DNA of 64,000 bases, from positions 1 to 64,000 of the forward strand of contig NZ_JAEKIS010000004.1 of the NCBI RefSeq assembly GCF_017311415.1, in the 5' to 3' direction. Made by a program: the position numbers and the translations under genes. The stretch comes from Salipiger abyssi (GTDB lineage: Bacteria; Pseudomonadota; Alphaproteobacteria; Rhodobacterales; Rhodobacteraceae). The notes under the pieces were generated by a model that saw only the letters and a program-made list of their open reading frames with translations, searched no databases and was not told where the DNA came from. Below, piece after piece: positions 53,326 through 62,339 of this stretch (the stretch's first letter is position 1; each line of letters starts with the position of its first letter).

Positions 53326-54216
53326 TCAGTCGCCGATCGGATGCGGTTTGTCCGTCGGGGTGAGGGGCGCCAGCGCGGTGCGGATGCGGCGCAGCTTTTC
53401 GCGGGAGACATCCGGCGTTCTGGCCGCGGTGGCGGCGGCGAGCATGTCGATGACCGCCATGAAGGCCACGCGCGAGGCGGTGGGTTTGAAGAGATCCGCC
53501 GCCTCGGGCGGGTCGAGGGTGATCGCGATATCGCAAAGCTCTGCCAGCGGCGTCGCCGGGCGGGTGACCGCGATGGTCTCGGCGCCGTATTGACGGGCGA
53601 TCTGCACCGCGTCGGTGAGCTCGGGGGGCCGGCCGCTCTGCGAGAGCGCGACCAGCGCGTGGCCGGGCTCCAGCGTGGCGGCGAGCATGCGCGCCAGATA
53701 GCCGTCGGCATGGGCCTCGCTTGCCTTGCCGAGCCGGAAGAACCGGTTGGCGGCATCGCGGGCGAGCACGGCGGAACCGCCGCCCACGCCAAGGAAAACG
53801 ATCCGCTCCGAGCCCGCCAGCGCCTCCGCCGCCCGTTCCAGCGCGGCGGGGTCGAGCGTGCTGCGGGTCTGTTCCAGCGCGGCGGTCATGCCGTCGACGA
53901 TCTGGCCGATCAGGTCGTCGGGCCGGGTGGCCACGGTGGCGGGATTGCCGAGATAGTGCATCGAGGCGGAGACGTTCATCGCCAGCCGGATGCGGAATTC
54001 CTTGAACCCGCTGCACCCGAGCGTCTGACAAAACCGGTTCACGGTGGCGACGGAAACATCCGCGCCGGCCGCGATTTCCCCGAGATTCTGGTGCACGGCA
54101 CGGTCGAGATGGTCGAGCACATAGGCCGCGACCCGGTTTTCCTGCCGCGACATTCCCTCCTGCCGCGCCCGCAGGCGCGAGATGAGGTCGATGGGGCCGG
54201 TGTCGGGATCTGCCAT
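53326..54216 (-). CDS. MurR/RpiR family transcriptional regulator
   Basis: A 296-residue protein with an N-terminal HTH of RpiR type (MSRQENRVAAYVLDHLDRAV, AGADVSVATVNRFCQTLGCSGFKEFRIRLA) and a C-terminal SIS sugar-phosphate-binding domain (ERIVFLGVGGGSAV, ALSQSGRPPELTDAV). It senses a phosphosugar. Two palindromic candidate operators lie just upstream of its start, so self-regulation is likely. It heads an operon with sulfatase 4. Confidence 0.93.
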   Translation of the reverse strand: MADPDTGPIDLISRLRARQEGMSRQENRVAAYVLDHLDRAVHQNLGEIAAGADVSVATVNRFCQTLGCSGFKEFRIRLAMNVSASMHYLGNPATVATRPDDLIGQIVDGMTAALEQTRSTLDPAALERAAEALAGSERIVFLGVGGGSAVLARDAANRFFRLGKASEAHADGYLARMLAATLEPGHALVALSQSGRPPELTDAVQIARQYGAETIAVTRPATPLAELCDIAITLDPPEAADLFKPTASRVAFMAVIDMLAAATAARTPDVSREKLRRIRTALAPLTPTDKPHPIGD

Positions 54217-54244
54217 CGGGTGCCTTCCCAGAGCGGAGTGAAAA

Positions 54245-54299
54245 TGTAATATTTTTACGAGATCGAGTGATTCTGGCTCAAGTATGAAAAAATATTACA
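54245..54299. promoter_or_regulatory. Paired RpiR-type operators
   Basis: TGTAATATTTTTACG (54245-54259) and TGAAAAAATATTACA (54285-54299) are each palindromic 15-mers (TGTAA-N5-TTACG and TGAAA-N5-TTACA) and are near-identical when one is read on the opposite strand. Centres are 40 bases apart. They lie 29 bases upstream of the RpiR start, match the general RpiR operator form and stand out as AT-rich in GC-rich surroundings. Confidence 0.65.
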
Positions 54300-54364
54300 T
54301 ATCGGCAAGCGGAAAGACGACCGCCGGTCGTCGCGGCGGTCGGGTGTATGCCGGGTGGGAGCTG

Positions 54365-55141
54365 TCAGGAGACGGCGACTTGGGGTGTGCCGAGTGCGCT
54401 TTCTATATTTGTCGCGGCGCTGCGAACCGCCTGCGCAAGACGCGCCTCGTCGGCCTGCGCCTTCGATTCCGGGAGCACGATGGAAATGGTCGCCAGGCAA
54501 TTGCCCGCGTGGTCGCAGACCGGCGAGGCGATGCAGGCGACCGCGTATTCCGAGGCGCTCATCTGGATGGCGATCCGCTCGCGGAATTCCCGGCCCGCGA
54601 GCTCGGAGAGCTCGGCAGGGTCGGTCGCGGCCTGTTTGGTGGCCGAGGGGCGGGCGCATTCGGCAAAGATCGCGCGCCGTTCCGCATCGGGCAGATGGCC
54701 CAGCAGCAGACGGCCCGAGGCGGTCCAGTTCAGCGGCACGCGGGTGCCGACATCCGAGGCGACGGCGAAATGTCCGGGGCCGCGCGCCATGTGCACGACG
54801 GTCATCATGCCACCGTCGCGGGCGCAGATCTGCACCGTCTCGCCGACCTCGGCGCAGAGCCGGTCCATCTCGCGGCGCGCCTCGGTGAAGAGATCGACAC
54901 TGGCGCGGTAAGCCAGCCCATAGCGCAGCAGGCGCGGCCCGAGCCAGATGGCGTTTTCGTCTGCGCGGCTGAGCATGTCGCGGGCCAGCAGCTCGTCGAC
55001 AATCTTGTAGATGGTCGAAGCGGGGGCGCCGGTGGCGCGGGCCAGCTCATAGGCGCTCATCGGGCGGTTGGTTTCGGTCAGCACATCCAGCACCTGCAAA
55101 GACCGGCTTATCGCTCCGACTCGTTTGCCTCTTTCGCTCAT
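54365..55141 (-). CDS. IclR family transcriptional regulator
   Basis: A 258-residue IclR protein: winged helix (SRSLQVLDVLTETNRPMSAYELARATGAPASTIYKIVDELLARDML) and a GAF-like effector domain (LNWTASGRLLLGHLPDAERRAIF, ASPVCDHAGNCLATISIVLP). The ATG at 55141 follows AGGGATGGA. It is divergent from the peptide-type ABC operon across a 223-base gap with an inverted repeat, so it probably controls that operon. Confidence 0.92.
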   Translation of the reverse strand: MSERGKRVGAISRSLQVLDVLTETNRPMSAYELARATGAPASTIYKIVDELLARDMLSRADENAIWLGPRLLRYGLAYRASVDLFTEARREMDRLCAEVGETVQICARDGGMMTVVHMARGPGHFAVASDVGTRVPLNWTASGRLLLGHLPDAERRAIFAECARPSATKQAATDPAELSELAGREFRERIAIQMSASEYAVACIASPVCDHAGNCLATISIVLPESKAQADEARLAQAVRSAATNIESALGTPQVAVS

Positions 55142-55211
55142 TTGTCCATCCCTGTGATGTATAGAACATAATTGTGGAAGTCTCTGGCGCAGGTCAAGCA
55201 GGCTGTTGCAT

Positions 55212-55235
55212 CTTGCCAATGAAGCGTATGGCAAG
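55212..55235. promoter_or_regulatory. Putative IclR operator
   Basis: CTTGCCA-N10-TGGCAAG is a perfect 7-bp inverted repeat in the gap between the IclR gene and the ABC operon, upstream of a promoter-like TTGACA. IclR proteins commonly bind such spaced repeats. Confidence 0.5.
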
Positions 55236-55298
55236 TGTTTGATAAAATTTGAGTATTCCTTATTTTTTCATGTTTTGTGACGACTGTCCAAACCTATC

Positions 55299-55328
55299 TT
55301 GACAGCTCATTTCGCCTCTGACTATCCT
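55299..55328 (+). promoter_or_regulatory. Putative sigma-70 promoter of the amidohydrolase ABC operon
   Basis: A consensus -35 TTGACA (55299-55304) is followed 18 bases later by TATCCT (55323-55328), which fits a -10 at four of six positions. It lies 37 bases before the binding-protein start and downstream of the inverted repeat at 55212. Confidence 0.45.
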
Positions 55329-55364
55329 AATAAGACAATAACATACACAATAGTGGAGGTCAAA

Positions 55365-56894
55365 ATGATGATCGATAAACTTGGCAGGGCCGGTCTGCTC
55401 GCCGCTCTGCTTGCCGGTACGTCCCTCGCTTTGCCGGCTCATGCAGACGGCGCGCTCGATATCGCGATGATCGGCGAGCCCGACACGCTCGATCCGATGA
55501 TGTCGACCAAGGGCGTGGTTTCCATTGCCACCCAGCATTTCATCGAAACGCTCTATACCTTCGATTCCGCGTGGAACATCGCGCCGCTGCTGGCCGAGGA
55601 TATGCCCGAGATCGGCGAAGACGGGCTAAGCTACAAGATTGCGATCCGCGAAGGCATCACCTTCCATGACGGCTCGACCATGGACGCGCAGGACGTGGTC
55701 GCCTCGCTGGATCGCTGGCTGGAGGTCGCGACGCGCGGCAAGCTGGTGGCCGACAAGGTCGCTTCGGTCGAGGCGACCGGCGATTACGAGGTGACGATCA
55801 CCATGTCCGAGCCCTATTCGCCGCTGCTGTCGCTGCTCGCCTTCTCCAACTCCGCCGCCGCGATCTATCCCGAAGAGATCATCGGCGAGTCCATCGACGA
55901 GCCGATCGGCACCGGCCCCTATATGGTCGCCGAACATGTGCCCGACCGGTATCTGCGCGTGGTGCGCTTCGACGATTACGTCTCGCGCGACGAGCCCTCC
56001 GACGGCGCCTCCGGCGCACGCCAGCAGATCCCCGACGAGATCCGTTTCGTGCCGGTGCCCGATGCCAACACCCGCGTCGAGGGGCTGCTCTCCGGGCAGT
56101 TCGACTTTGCCGACAGCCTCCCGGCGGAGAGCTATGCGCGGCTCGAAGGCTCCGATACCGCCGAACCGATCCTGCAAAAGCCCTTTGGCTGGCCGATCTT
56201 CGCGATCAATCACAAGGCCGGGCTGCTGACCGATCTGCCGATCCGTCAGGCGGTGCAGGCGGCGCTGCCCATCGACGACATGCTGTTCGCGGCCTTCGGC
56301 GATGACACGTTCTTCCAGGTCGACGGGCCGATGTATCCCGAGGGCTGGGCCTGGCGCAACGAGGCCGGGACCGAGTCTTTCAACCAGAACGACCAGGCGA
56401 AAGCCCGCGCGCTGCTGGAAGAGGCGGGCTATGACGGCACGCCGCTGCGCATCCTGACCTCGCGGCAATACGAATTCCACTACAAGATGGCCGAGGTCGC
56501 GCGCATGGCGCTGGAGGCCGCCGGGTTCGCCGTTCAGATGGATGTGGTCGACTGGGCGACGCTGGGCCAGCGCCGCAACGATCCCGCACTCTGGGACATC
56601 TATATCACCCATTCGCCCTTCCTGCCGGAACCGTCCCTGACCAGCCTTTACGACGCGACCTCGCGTCTCGGCTGGACCAACCCGGAGAAGGAAGAGATCA
56701 TGAAAGCCTTCACCACCGAGACCGATCCGGCGAAGCGGCAGGAGATCTTTGCCCAGCTTCAGGAGCAGGTCTTCACCGATGTGGGCTTCATCAAGATCGG
56801 CGCGTTCAATGCCCTGACCGGCCAGCGCCAGGGCCTGACCGGGGTGACCGACACCCCCTGGCCGTTCTTCTGGAACTCGGACGTCTCGGAATAA
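55365..56894 (+). CDS. Peptide-type ABC transporter solute-binding protein (SBP family 5)
   Basis: A 509-residue binding protein with a Sec signal peptide (LGRAGLLAALLAGTSLALPAHAD) and family 5 features (IGEPDTLDPMMSTKGVVS, GTGPYMVAEHVP, LPIRQAVQAAL). GGAGGTC five bases before the ATG pair fixes the start. First gene of the operon that continues with two permeases, amidohydrolase, two ATPases, RidA and SelA-like genes. Ligand probably an amino acid conjugate or amino-sugar derivative in view of the enzymes encoded with it (inference). Confidence 0.93.
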   Translation: MMIDKLGRAGLLAALLAGTSLALPAHADGALDIAMIGEPDTLDPMMSTKGVVSIATQHFIETLYTFDSAWNIAPLLAEDMPEIGEDGLSYKIAIREGITFHDGSTMDAQDVVASLDRWLEVATRGKLVADKVASVEATGDYEVTITMSEPYSPLLSLLAFSNSAAAIYPEEIIGESIDEPIGTGPYMVAEHVPDRYLRVVRFDDYVSRDEPSDGASGARQQIPDEIRFVPVPDANTRVEGLLSGQFDFADSLPAESYARLEGSDTAEPILQKPFGWPIFAINHKAGLLTDLPIRQAVQAALPIDDMLFAAFGDDTFFQVDGPMYPEGWAWRNEAGTESFNQNDQAKARALLEEAGYDGTPLRILTSRQYEFHYKMAEVARMALEAAGFAVQMDVVDWATLGQRRNDPALWDIYITHSPFLPEPSLTSLYDATSRLGWTNPEKEEIMKAFTTETDPAKRQEIFAQLQEQVFTDVGFIKIGAFNALTGQRQGLTGVTDTPWPFFWNSDVSE

Positions 56895-56907
56895 TGTAGG
56901 ATCCCGT

Positions 56908-56935
56908 GGCGGGGCTGCCGGTCCGGCACCCCGCC
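56908..56935 (+). other. Intercistronic hairpin after solute-binding protein gene
   Basis: GGCGGGG-C-TGCC and GGCA-CCCCGCC form an 11-bp stem with one bulged base 13 bases past the binding-protein stop. No U-tract. Same placement as at 9637, 31716, 39355 and 48121. Confidence 0.55.
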
Positions 56936-56961
56936 CGATCCATTCGTGTCCCGGAGGCCGC

Positions 56962-57903
56962 ATGGCACGCTATCTGATCAAACGCATCCTCGGGATGTGT
57001 GTCGTCATCTTTCTGGTCCTGACCATTGCCTTCATCATCGTGCGCCTGGCGCCGGGCGACCCCGCCGCGCTGATGCTGGGGCCCGACGCCACGGCAGAGG
57101 ATGCGGCGGCGCTGCGCAGCCAGCTCGGCCTCGACCGGCCGATCACGGCGCAGTACCTTTCTTTTGTCACGGGCGCGCTGCAAGGCGATCTCGGCACCTC
57201 GATCTATTTCAAGCAGCCGGTGGTCTCGGTGCTGGCGGGGCGGGCGGAGCCGACGATCTTCCTGTCGCTCTTCTCGCTGGTGATCGCGCTGGTGATCGCG
57301 ACGCCCATCGGCATCTATGCCGCCTACCGGCGCGGCTCGCTGCTCGATCAGGGCGCGATCACCACCGCCATGCTCGCCGCCTCGATCCCCAGTTTCTGGA
57401 CCGGGCTGATGTTCCAGCGCTATCTCGCCACCGATCTGGGTTGGTTCCCGGCCTCGGGCTATGGCGCGCCGGATGCGAGTTTCGTCGAGCGGATGGGATA
57501 TCTCATCCTGCCCTCCATCGTGCTCGGCATCGTCAATTCGGCGCTGATCCTGCGGTTCACCCGCGCCTCGATGCTCGACATCCTGGGCGAGGATTACGTG
57601 CGGACCGCGCGCTCCAAGGGCATGACCGAGCGCCGGGTGGTGCTGCGCCACGCGCTCAAGAACGCGGCGATTCCGATCATCACCGTGATCGGCCTGACCT
57701 TCGCGCTGCTGGTCTCGGGCGCCGTGGTGACCGAACGGGTCTTCAACATCCCCGGCATGGGCAATCTGGTGGTCAGCGCGGTGCTGCGCCGGGATTACCC
57801 GGTCATCCAGGGCGCGCTGATCGTGGTCGCCTCGCTCTATGTGCTCATCAACCTGCTGACAGACCTGCTGTACCTGCTGGTCGACAAGCGTGTGAAATAC
57901 TGA
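56962..57903 (+). CDS. Peptide-type ABC transporter permease (DppB-like)
   Basis: A 313-residue permease with N-terminal YLIKRILGMCVVIFLVLTIAF, a periplasmic loop with LGLDRPITAQYL and the EAA loop DYVRTARSKGMTERRVVLRHALKNAAIP. It is a distinct paralogue of the permease at 8637. Confidence 0.94.
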   Translation: MARYLIKRILGMCVVIFLVLTIAFIIVRLAPGDPAALMLGPDATAEDAAALRSQLGLDRPITAQYLSFVTGALQGDLGTSIYFKQPVVSVLAGRAEPTIFLSLFSLVIALVIATPIGIYAAYRRGSLLDQGAITTAMLAASIPSFWTGLMFQRYLATDLGWFPASGYGAPDASFVERMGYLILPSIVLGIVNSALILRFTRASMLDILGEDYVRTARSKGMTERRVVLRHALKNAAIPIITVIGLTFALLVSGAVVTERVFNIPGMGNLVVSAVLRRDYPVIQGALIVVASLYVLINLLTDLLYLLVDKRVKY

Positions 57904-57918
57904 AGCGGAGAACATTCG

Positions 57919-58779
57919 ATGGCCGCCCCATCCGCCGCCAGCCCCGATGCCAACTTCCTGGCGCTGCTCTTTTCCCGCCGCGCGGTTCTGCTCGCGCTGA
58001 TCGTCTTTGCCGCGATCCTGCTGCTCTGCCTCTTCGCGCCGCTGGTGGCGCCCGCCGATCCGATGAAGATGTCGGTGCGGGCAAGGCTGAGCCCGCCGGG
58101 CGGAGACTTCCTGCTCGGCGCCGATGCCTTTGGCCGCGACGTGCTGTCCCGCCTGCTCTATGCCGGGCGCGTGTCGCTGATGATCGGGCTGGGCGTCGCC
58201 GCGCTGGCCTCGGTCGCGGGGGTCGCCTTCGGGTTGCTGGCCGGGTTCTTCCGCCGGCTCGACGGGCCGATCTCGCGGCTGGTCGATGCGATGATGGCCT
58301 TCCCCGACATCCTGCTCGCCATTGCGCTGGTGTCGATCCTCGGCGGATCGGTGGTCAATGTGATCATCGCGCTCGCCATCGTCTACACGCCGCGCATCTC
58401 GCGCATCGTGCGGGCCTCGACGCTGGTGATCCGTGAGCTGCCCTATGTGGAGGCGGCGCGGGCGCTCGGTTCCTCCACGCGCACGATCATGTTCACCCAT
58501 GTGCTGCGCAACATCCTGTCGCCCATCGTCGTGCAGGCCACCTTCATCTTCGCTTACGCCATGCTGGCCGAGGCGGGCCTCTCGTTCCTCGGGGTCGGCA
58601 TCGACCCCAAGACCCCGTCCTGGGGCACGATGATCAACGAGGGGCGGCAATATCTCGACCAGGCGGCGTTTCTCATCGTCTTTCCCGGGCTGGTGATCTC
58701 GGTCTCCGTCCTGGCTCTGCAACTTATCGGCGACGGTTTCCGCGATGCGCTGGACCCGCGCCTGGCAAAGGATCTCTGA
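57919..58779 (+). CDS. Peptide-type ABC transporter permease (DppC-like)
   Basis: A 286-residue permease; after an N-terminal helix it carries LLGADAFGRDVLSRLLYAGRVSL, the DppC hallmark, and the EAA loop LPYVEAARALGSSTRTIMFTHVLRN. It follows the DppB-like gene by 15 bases and ends one base before the amidohydrolase ATG. Confidence 0.94.
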   Translation: MAAPSAASPDANFLALLFSRRAVLLALIVFAAILLLCLFAPLVAPADPMKMSVRARLSPPGGDFLLGADAFGRDVLSRLLYAGRVSLMIGLGVAALASVAGVAFGLLAGFFRRLDGPISRLVDAMMAFPDILLAIALVSILGGSVVNVIIALAIVYTPRISRIVRASTLVIRELPYVEAARALGSSTRTIMFTHVLRNILSPIVVQATFIFAYAMLAEAGLSFLGVGIDPKTPSWGTMINEGRQYLDQAAFLIVFPGLVISVSVLALQLIGDGFRDALDPRLAKDL

Positions 58780-58780
58780 C

Positions 58781-59899
58781 ATGGCGTTCAAACTCATGAA
58801 CTTCCGGCCCGTGGGCTTCGACACGGCCCCCAGCGAAATCCATGTGGACGATGCGGGCCGCGTCGCCGCCGGTGCCATCGACGGCGCCGAGGTTATCGAC
58901 GGCAAGGGGGCGTTTCTCAGCCCCGGCTGGTGCGACTTGCATGTGCATGTCTGGCACGGCGGCACCGATATTTCCGTGCGCCCCGAAGAGGCGGGCCGCG
59001 CCACCGGCGTCACCGCCATGGCCGATGCCGGCTCGGCGGGCGAGGCGGCGTTTCACGGGCTGCGGGAATACGTGATCGAGCCGGGTCAGGAGACGATCAA
59101 GGCCTTCCTCAATATCGGCTCCATCGGGCTCGTGGCCTGCAATCGCGTGTCCGAGCTGCTCGACCCGCGCGTCTCGGTCGATGTGGACCGCACCCTTGCC
59201 GTCGCCGAGGCCAACCGCGACGTGATCTGCGGCATCAAGGTGCGCGCCAGCGGCGTGATCGCCGGCGGCTGGGGGATCACGCCCGCCAAGATCGCCAAGC
59301 GGGTCGCCGAAATCCTCGACCTGCCGCTCATGGTGCATGTGGGCGAACCCGCCCCGCTCATTGACGAGGTCTTCGATATCCTGACCCCGGGCGACATCGT
59401 CACCCATTGCTTCAACGGCAAGCGCGCGGGCTCCATCGGCGACACGCCGCAGCTCTTCGCCCAGGCCAAGCGTCTGGCGGAGGAGGGCGTGCGCATGGAT
59501 ATCGGCCACGGGCAGGCCTCGTTCAGCTTCGAAACCGCGCGGCGGGCGCTGGCGGACGGGCTGCGCCCGTTCTCGATCTCGACCGACCTGCACCTGCGCA
59601 ACATCAAGGGGCCGGTGCATGACATGTCGACCACCCTGGCCAAGCTTCTGGCGGTGGGCCTGCCCTTCGACGAGGTCATCGCTGCCGTGACCGAGCGCCC
59701 GCGCGGGATGCTGGGCCTCTCGGGCCGCGACGGGCTGACCCCGGGCATGAAGGCCGATTTCACGCTCTTCGATCTGGAACCCTATGGCAAGACGGCCACC
59801 GACAGCCTCGGCGCCGATCTCGAAATCGCCGAGATGTTCGAGCCGCGCATGACGGTGATCGGCGCCTCGGTGCAATCCGCGAAACGGAGGGCTGCATGA
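58781..59899 (+). CDS. EF_0837/AHA_3915-type amidohydrolase
   Basis: A 372-residue metal-dependent hydrolase. Ligand candidates are H54 and H56 in CDLHVHVWHG, a likely carboxylated lysine K153 in GIKVRASG, H186 in MVHVGEP and H209 in VTHCF, then an aspartate in FSISTDLHLRN. This matches the EF_0837 family, which is regularly encoded with a SelA-like PLP enzyme, as here at 62336. Family substrates are not well established; deacetylation or cyclic amide opening of an amino-acid or amino-sugar derivative is likely. Start at 58781 sits one base after the permease stop; the earlier open frame is a shadow. Confidence 0.88.
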   Translation: MAFKLMNFRPVGFDTAPSEIHVDDAGRVAAGAIDGAEVIDGKGAFLSPGWCDLHVHVWHGGTDISVRPEEAGRATGVTAMADAGSAGEAAFHGLREYVIEPGQETIKAFLNIGSIGLVACNRVSELLDPRVSVDVDRTLAVAEANRDVICGIKVRASGVIAGGWGITPAKIAKRVAEILDLPLMVHVGEPAPLIDEVFDILTPGDIVTHCFNGKRAGSIGDTPQLFAQAKRLAEEGVRMDIGHGQASFSFETARRALADGLRPFSISTDLHLRNIKGPVHDMSTTLAKLLAVGLPFDEVIAAVTERPRGMLGLSGRDGLTPGMKADFTLFDLEPYGKTATDSLGADLEIAEMFEPRMTVIGASVQSAKRRAA

Positions 59900-60897
59900 C
59901 GGAAAGCCCAATTCTCGACGTGCGCAACCTGCGGGTCGGCTTCCGGTCGCGCCGCAGCCAGGTGACGGCGCTGCGCGACGTGAGCTTCACCCTTTATCCG
60001 GGCAAGACGCTGGCGCTGGTGGGCGAGAGCGGCTCGGGCAAATCGGTGTCTTCGCTGGCCATCATGGGGCTGCTGCCGCGCAATGGCGCGGTCACCGGCG
60101 GCACGATCCGTTACCGCCGCCGCAACGGCGGCGAGATGGATCTGGCGCAGGCGGACGAGACGACCCTGCGCGGCATGCGCGGCGCCGAGATCGCGATGAT
60201 CTTTCAGGAGCCGATGTCTTCGCTCAACCCGCTCTTCAGCATCGGCGACCAGATCGGCGAGATGCTGCTTTTGCACAGCGATCTCGACGCGGCAGCCCGG
60301 CGCAAGCGGGTGATCGAGATGCTGGAGCTGGTCGAGATCCCGGGCGCCGCGCGCCGCGTCGACCAGTTTCCGCACGAGATGTCGGGCGGCATGCGCCAGC
60401 GGGTGATGATCGCGCTGGCCATGGTCTGCAACCCGGCGCTGCTGATCGCCGACGAGCCGACCACGGCGCTCGATGTCACCATTCAGGCGCAGATCCTCGA
60501 CCTGATGCGCCGCTTGCAGCGCGATCTGGGCATGTCGATCCTGTTCATCACCCACGATATGGGCGTGGTGGCCGAAATGGCCGACGACGTGGCGGTGATG
60601 TATGCCGGCGCCATTGTCGAACAGGCCGGCGCCGAGGCGCTTTTCGAGACGCCGAGCCATCCCTATACGCAGGGGCTGTTGCATTCCATCCCGGTGCCGG
60701 GCCGGCCCGAGGGCGAGCGGCTGGTGCCGATCCCCGGCGCGGTGCCGGCGCTGCACGCCATGCCGCCGGGCTGCGCCTTTGCGCCGCGCTGCGGTTTGGC
60801 GCAGGACGTGTGCAAAAAGCCGGTGGCGCTGCGCGATATCGGCGGCGGGCACAATGTCGCCTGCGCGCTGGCCGGACGGGAGCAGGCCCATGTCTGA
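59896..60897 (+). CDS. Peptide-type ABC transporter ATPase (DppD-like)
   Basis: A 333-residue ATPase: Walker A GESGSGKS, signature MSGGMRQR, Walker B LLIADEPTTALD, and a C-terminal cysteine-containing oligopeptide-type extension (GCAFAPRCGLAQDVC) that often holds an Fe-S-like cluster. The ATG overlaps the amidohydrolase stop by four bases. Confidence 0.95.
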   Translation: MTESPILDVRNLRVGFRSRRSQVTALRDVSFTLYPGKTLALVGESGSGKSVSSLAIMGLLPRNGAVTGGTIRYRRRNGGEMDLAQADETTLRGMRGAEIAMIFQEPMSSLNPLFSIGDQIGEMLLLHSDLDAAARRKRVIEMLELVEIPGAARRVDQFPHEMSGGMRQRVMIALAMVCNPALLIADEPTTALDVTIQAQILDLMRRLQRDLGMSILFITHDMGVVAEMADDVAVMYAGAIVEQAGAEALFETPSHPYTQGLLHSIPVPGRPEGERLVPIPGAVPALHAMPPGCAFAPRCGLAQDVCKKPVALRDIGGGHNVACALAGREQAHV

Positions 60898-61855
60898 GCC
60901 CTTGCTGAAAATCCGCAATCTCACCAAGACGTTCAACGCGCCGAGCGGCGCCGTTCAGGCGGTCAGCGATGTCAGTTTCGACATTCCGCGCGGCTCGATC
61001 ACCGGGCTCGTGGGCGAAAGCGGCTCGGGCAAGACGACGCTCGGGCGCGCGCTGCTGCGGCTGATCGAGCCGACCTCCGGCGAGACGGTGTTTGACGGGC
61101 AGGATCTCAACACGCTTTCGGTCGCCGAGATGCGCGAGGCGCGCAAGCGGATGCAGATCATCTTTCAGGATCCGGTCTCCTCGCTCAACCCGCGCCTGCG
61201 CGTGTGCGACATCATCGCCGAGGGGCTGAAGGCGCACCGGATCGGCACCGCGCGCAGCCGCCGCGACACGGTGGCATCGCTGCTCGAAGAGGTCGGGCTC
61301 AGCGCCGATCACATGAGCCGGTTTCCGCATGAATTCTCGGGTGGGCAGCGCCAGCGTATCGGCATCGCGCGGGCGCTGGCGCTGGAGCCGGAATTCATCG
61401 TGGCCGACGAAAGCGTCTCGGCGCTCGACGTGTCGATCCAGGCGCAGGTGCTCAACCTGCTGCTCGACCTTCGCAAGCGGCGCAACCTGACCATGCTGTT
61501 CATCGCGCATGACCTTTCCGTGGTGGAATATCTCTGCGACCAGATCGCGGTGATGTATCTCGGCAAGATCGCCGAGATCGGCCCGTCGCGCCCGCTCTAC
61601 GAGGCGCCTGCGCATCCCTATACCGAGGCGCTGCTCTCGGCGATCCCGCTGCCCGATCCCAAGCGGAACCGCAGCCGGACGATCCTCAGGGGCGATATTC
61701 CCAGCCCGCTCGCACCGCCCTCGGGCTGCGTGTTCCGCACCCGCTGCCCGCATGCGGAGGATGCCTGTGCGCAGGGCGATACCGCCGCCATCACCGTGGG
61801 CGCCGCCCACCAAAGTTACTGCAAAAGAACTGAAGAGCTATATGTCCGTGCTTGA
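60890..61855 (+). CDS. Peptide-type ABC transporter ATPase (DppF-like)
   Basis: A 321-residue ATPase: GESGSGKTT, FSGGQRQR, FIVADESVSALD, and a C-terminal GCVFRTRCPHAEDAC segment. It overlaps the DppD-like gene by eight bases and the RidA start by 14. Together they form the separate two-gene version of what is fused in the left-arm transporter. Confidence 0.95.
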   Translation: MSEPLLKIRNLTKTFNAPSGAVQAVSDVSFDIPRGSITGLVGESGSGKTTLGRALLRLIEPTSGETVFDGQDLNTLSVAEMREARKRMQIIFQDPVSSLNPRLRVCDIIAEGLKAHRIGTARSRRDTVASLLEEVGLSADHMSRFPHEFSGGQRQRIGIARALALEPEFIVADESVSALDVSIQAQVLNLLLDLRKRRNLTMLFIAHDLSVVEYLCDQIAVMYLGKIAEIGPSRPLYEAPAHPYTEALLSAIPLPDPKRNRSRTILRGDIPSPLAPPSGCVFRTRCPHAEDACAQGDTAAITVGAAHQSYCKRTEELYVRA

Positions 61856-62339
61856 ACGCAAATCCGAAACCGCCATTGCCGACCGTCTTGCCGAGCTGGG
61901 GGTCGAGCTGCCCGCCGCCGCGCCCGATCCCATCGGGGCGTTCTGCAATGTCCGGCAGACCGGCAATCTGGTCTATGTCTCCGGGCAGGGGCCTGTCCTT
62001 GCCGACGGCACGCTGCTGCGCGGCAAGGTCGGGCGCGAGATCGGCGTCGACGAGGCCCGCGACCGCGCCCGGCTGGTGGCGGTCAACATCCTCGGCGCGC
62101 TGCGCGATCATCTCGGCGGGCTCGAACGGGTGACCGGCGTCATCAAGCTTCTGGGGCTGGTCAATGCCAGCCCGGATTTCGAGCGGCACCCGGCGGTGAT
62201 CGACGGCGCCTCGACCCTGCTTGCCGATGTGTTCGGCCAGACCGGGGTGCATGCCCGCTCGGCCTTTGGCGTGGCCTCGCTGCCCAACGACATCAGCGTC
62301 GAGATCGAGGCGATTTTCGAGATCGGAGACGCGGGATGA
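61842..62339 (+). CDS. RidA/YjgF family protein
   Basis: A 165-residue RidA-family protein. VYVSGQGPVLADGTLLRGKVG and GVASLPNDISVEIEAIFEI are family-like; the catalytic arginine position of true RidA (RSAxG) is represented by HARSAFGVASLP. Members hydrolyse reactive enamines or imines released by PLP enzymes, which fits the SelA-like ammonia-lyase-type gene next to it. The start at 61842 lies inside the ATPase gene end; the stop overlaps the next start by four bases (ATGA). Confidence 0.85.
   Translation: MSVLERKSETAIADRLAELGVELPAAAPDPIGAFCNVRQTGNLVYVSGQGPVLADGTLLRGKVGREIGVDEARDRARLVAVNILGALRDHLGGLERVTGVIKLLGLVNASPDFERHPAVIDGASTLLADVFGQTGVHARSAFGVASLPNDISVEIEAIFEIGDAG

Noticed and set aside
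52135-54249. Plus-strand open frame of about 700 codons opposite sulfatase 4 and rpiR
   Set aside because: Antisense artefact crossing two well-supported genes; no recognisable motif.
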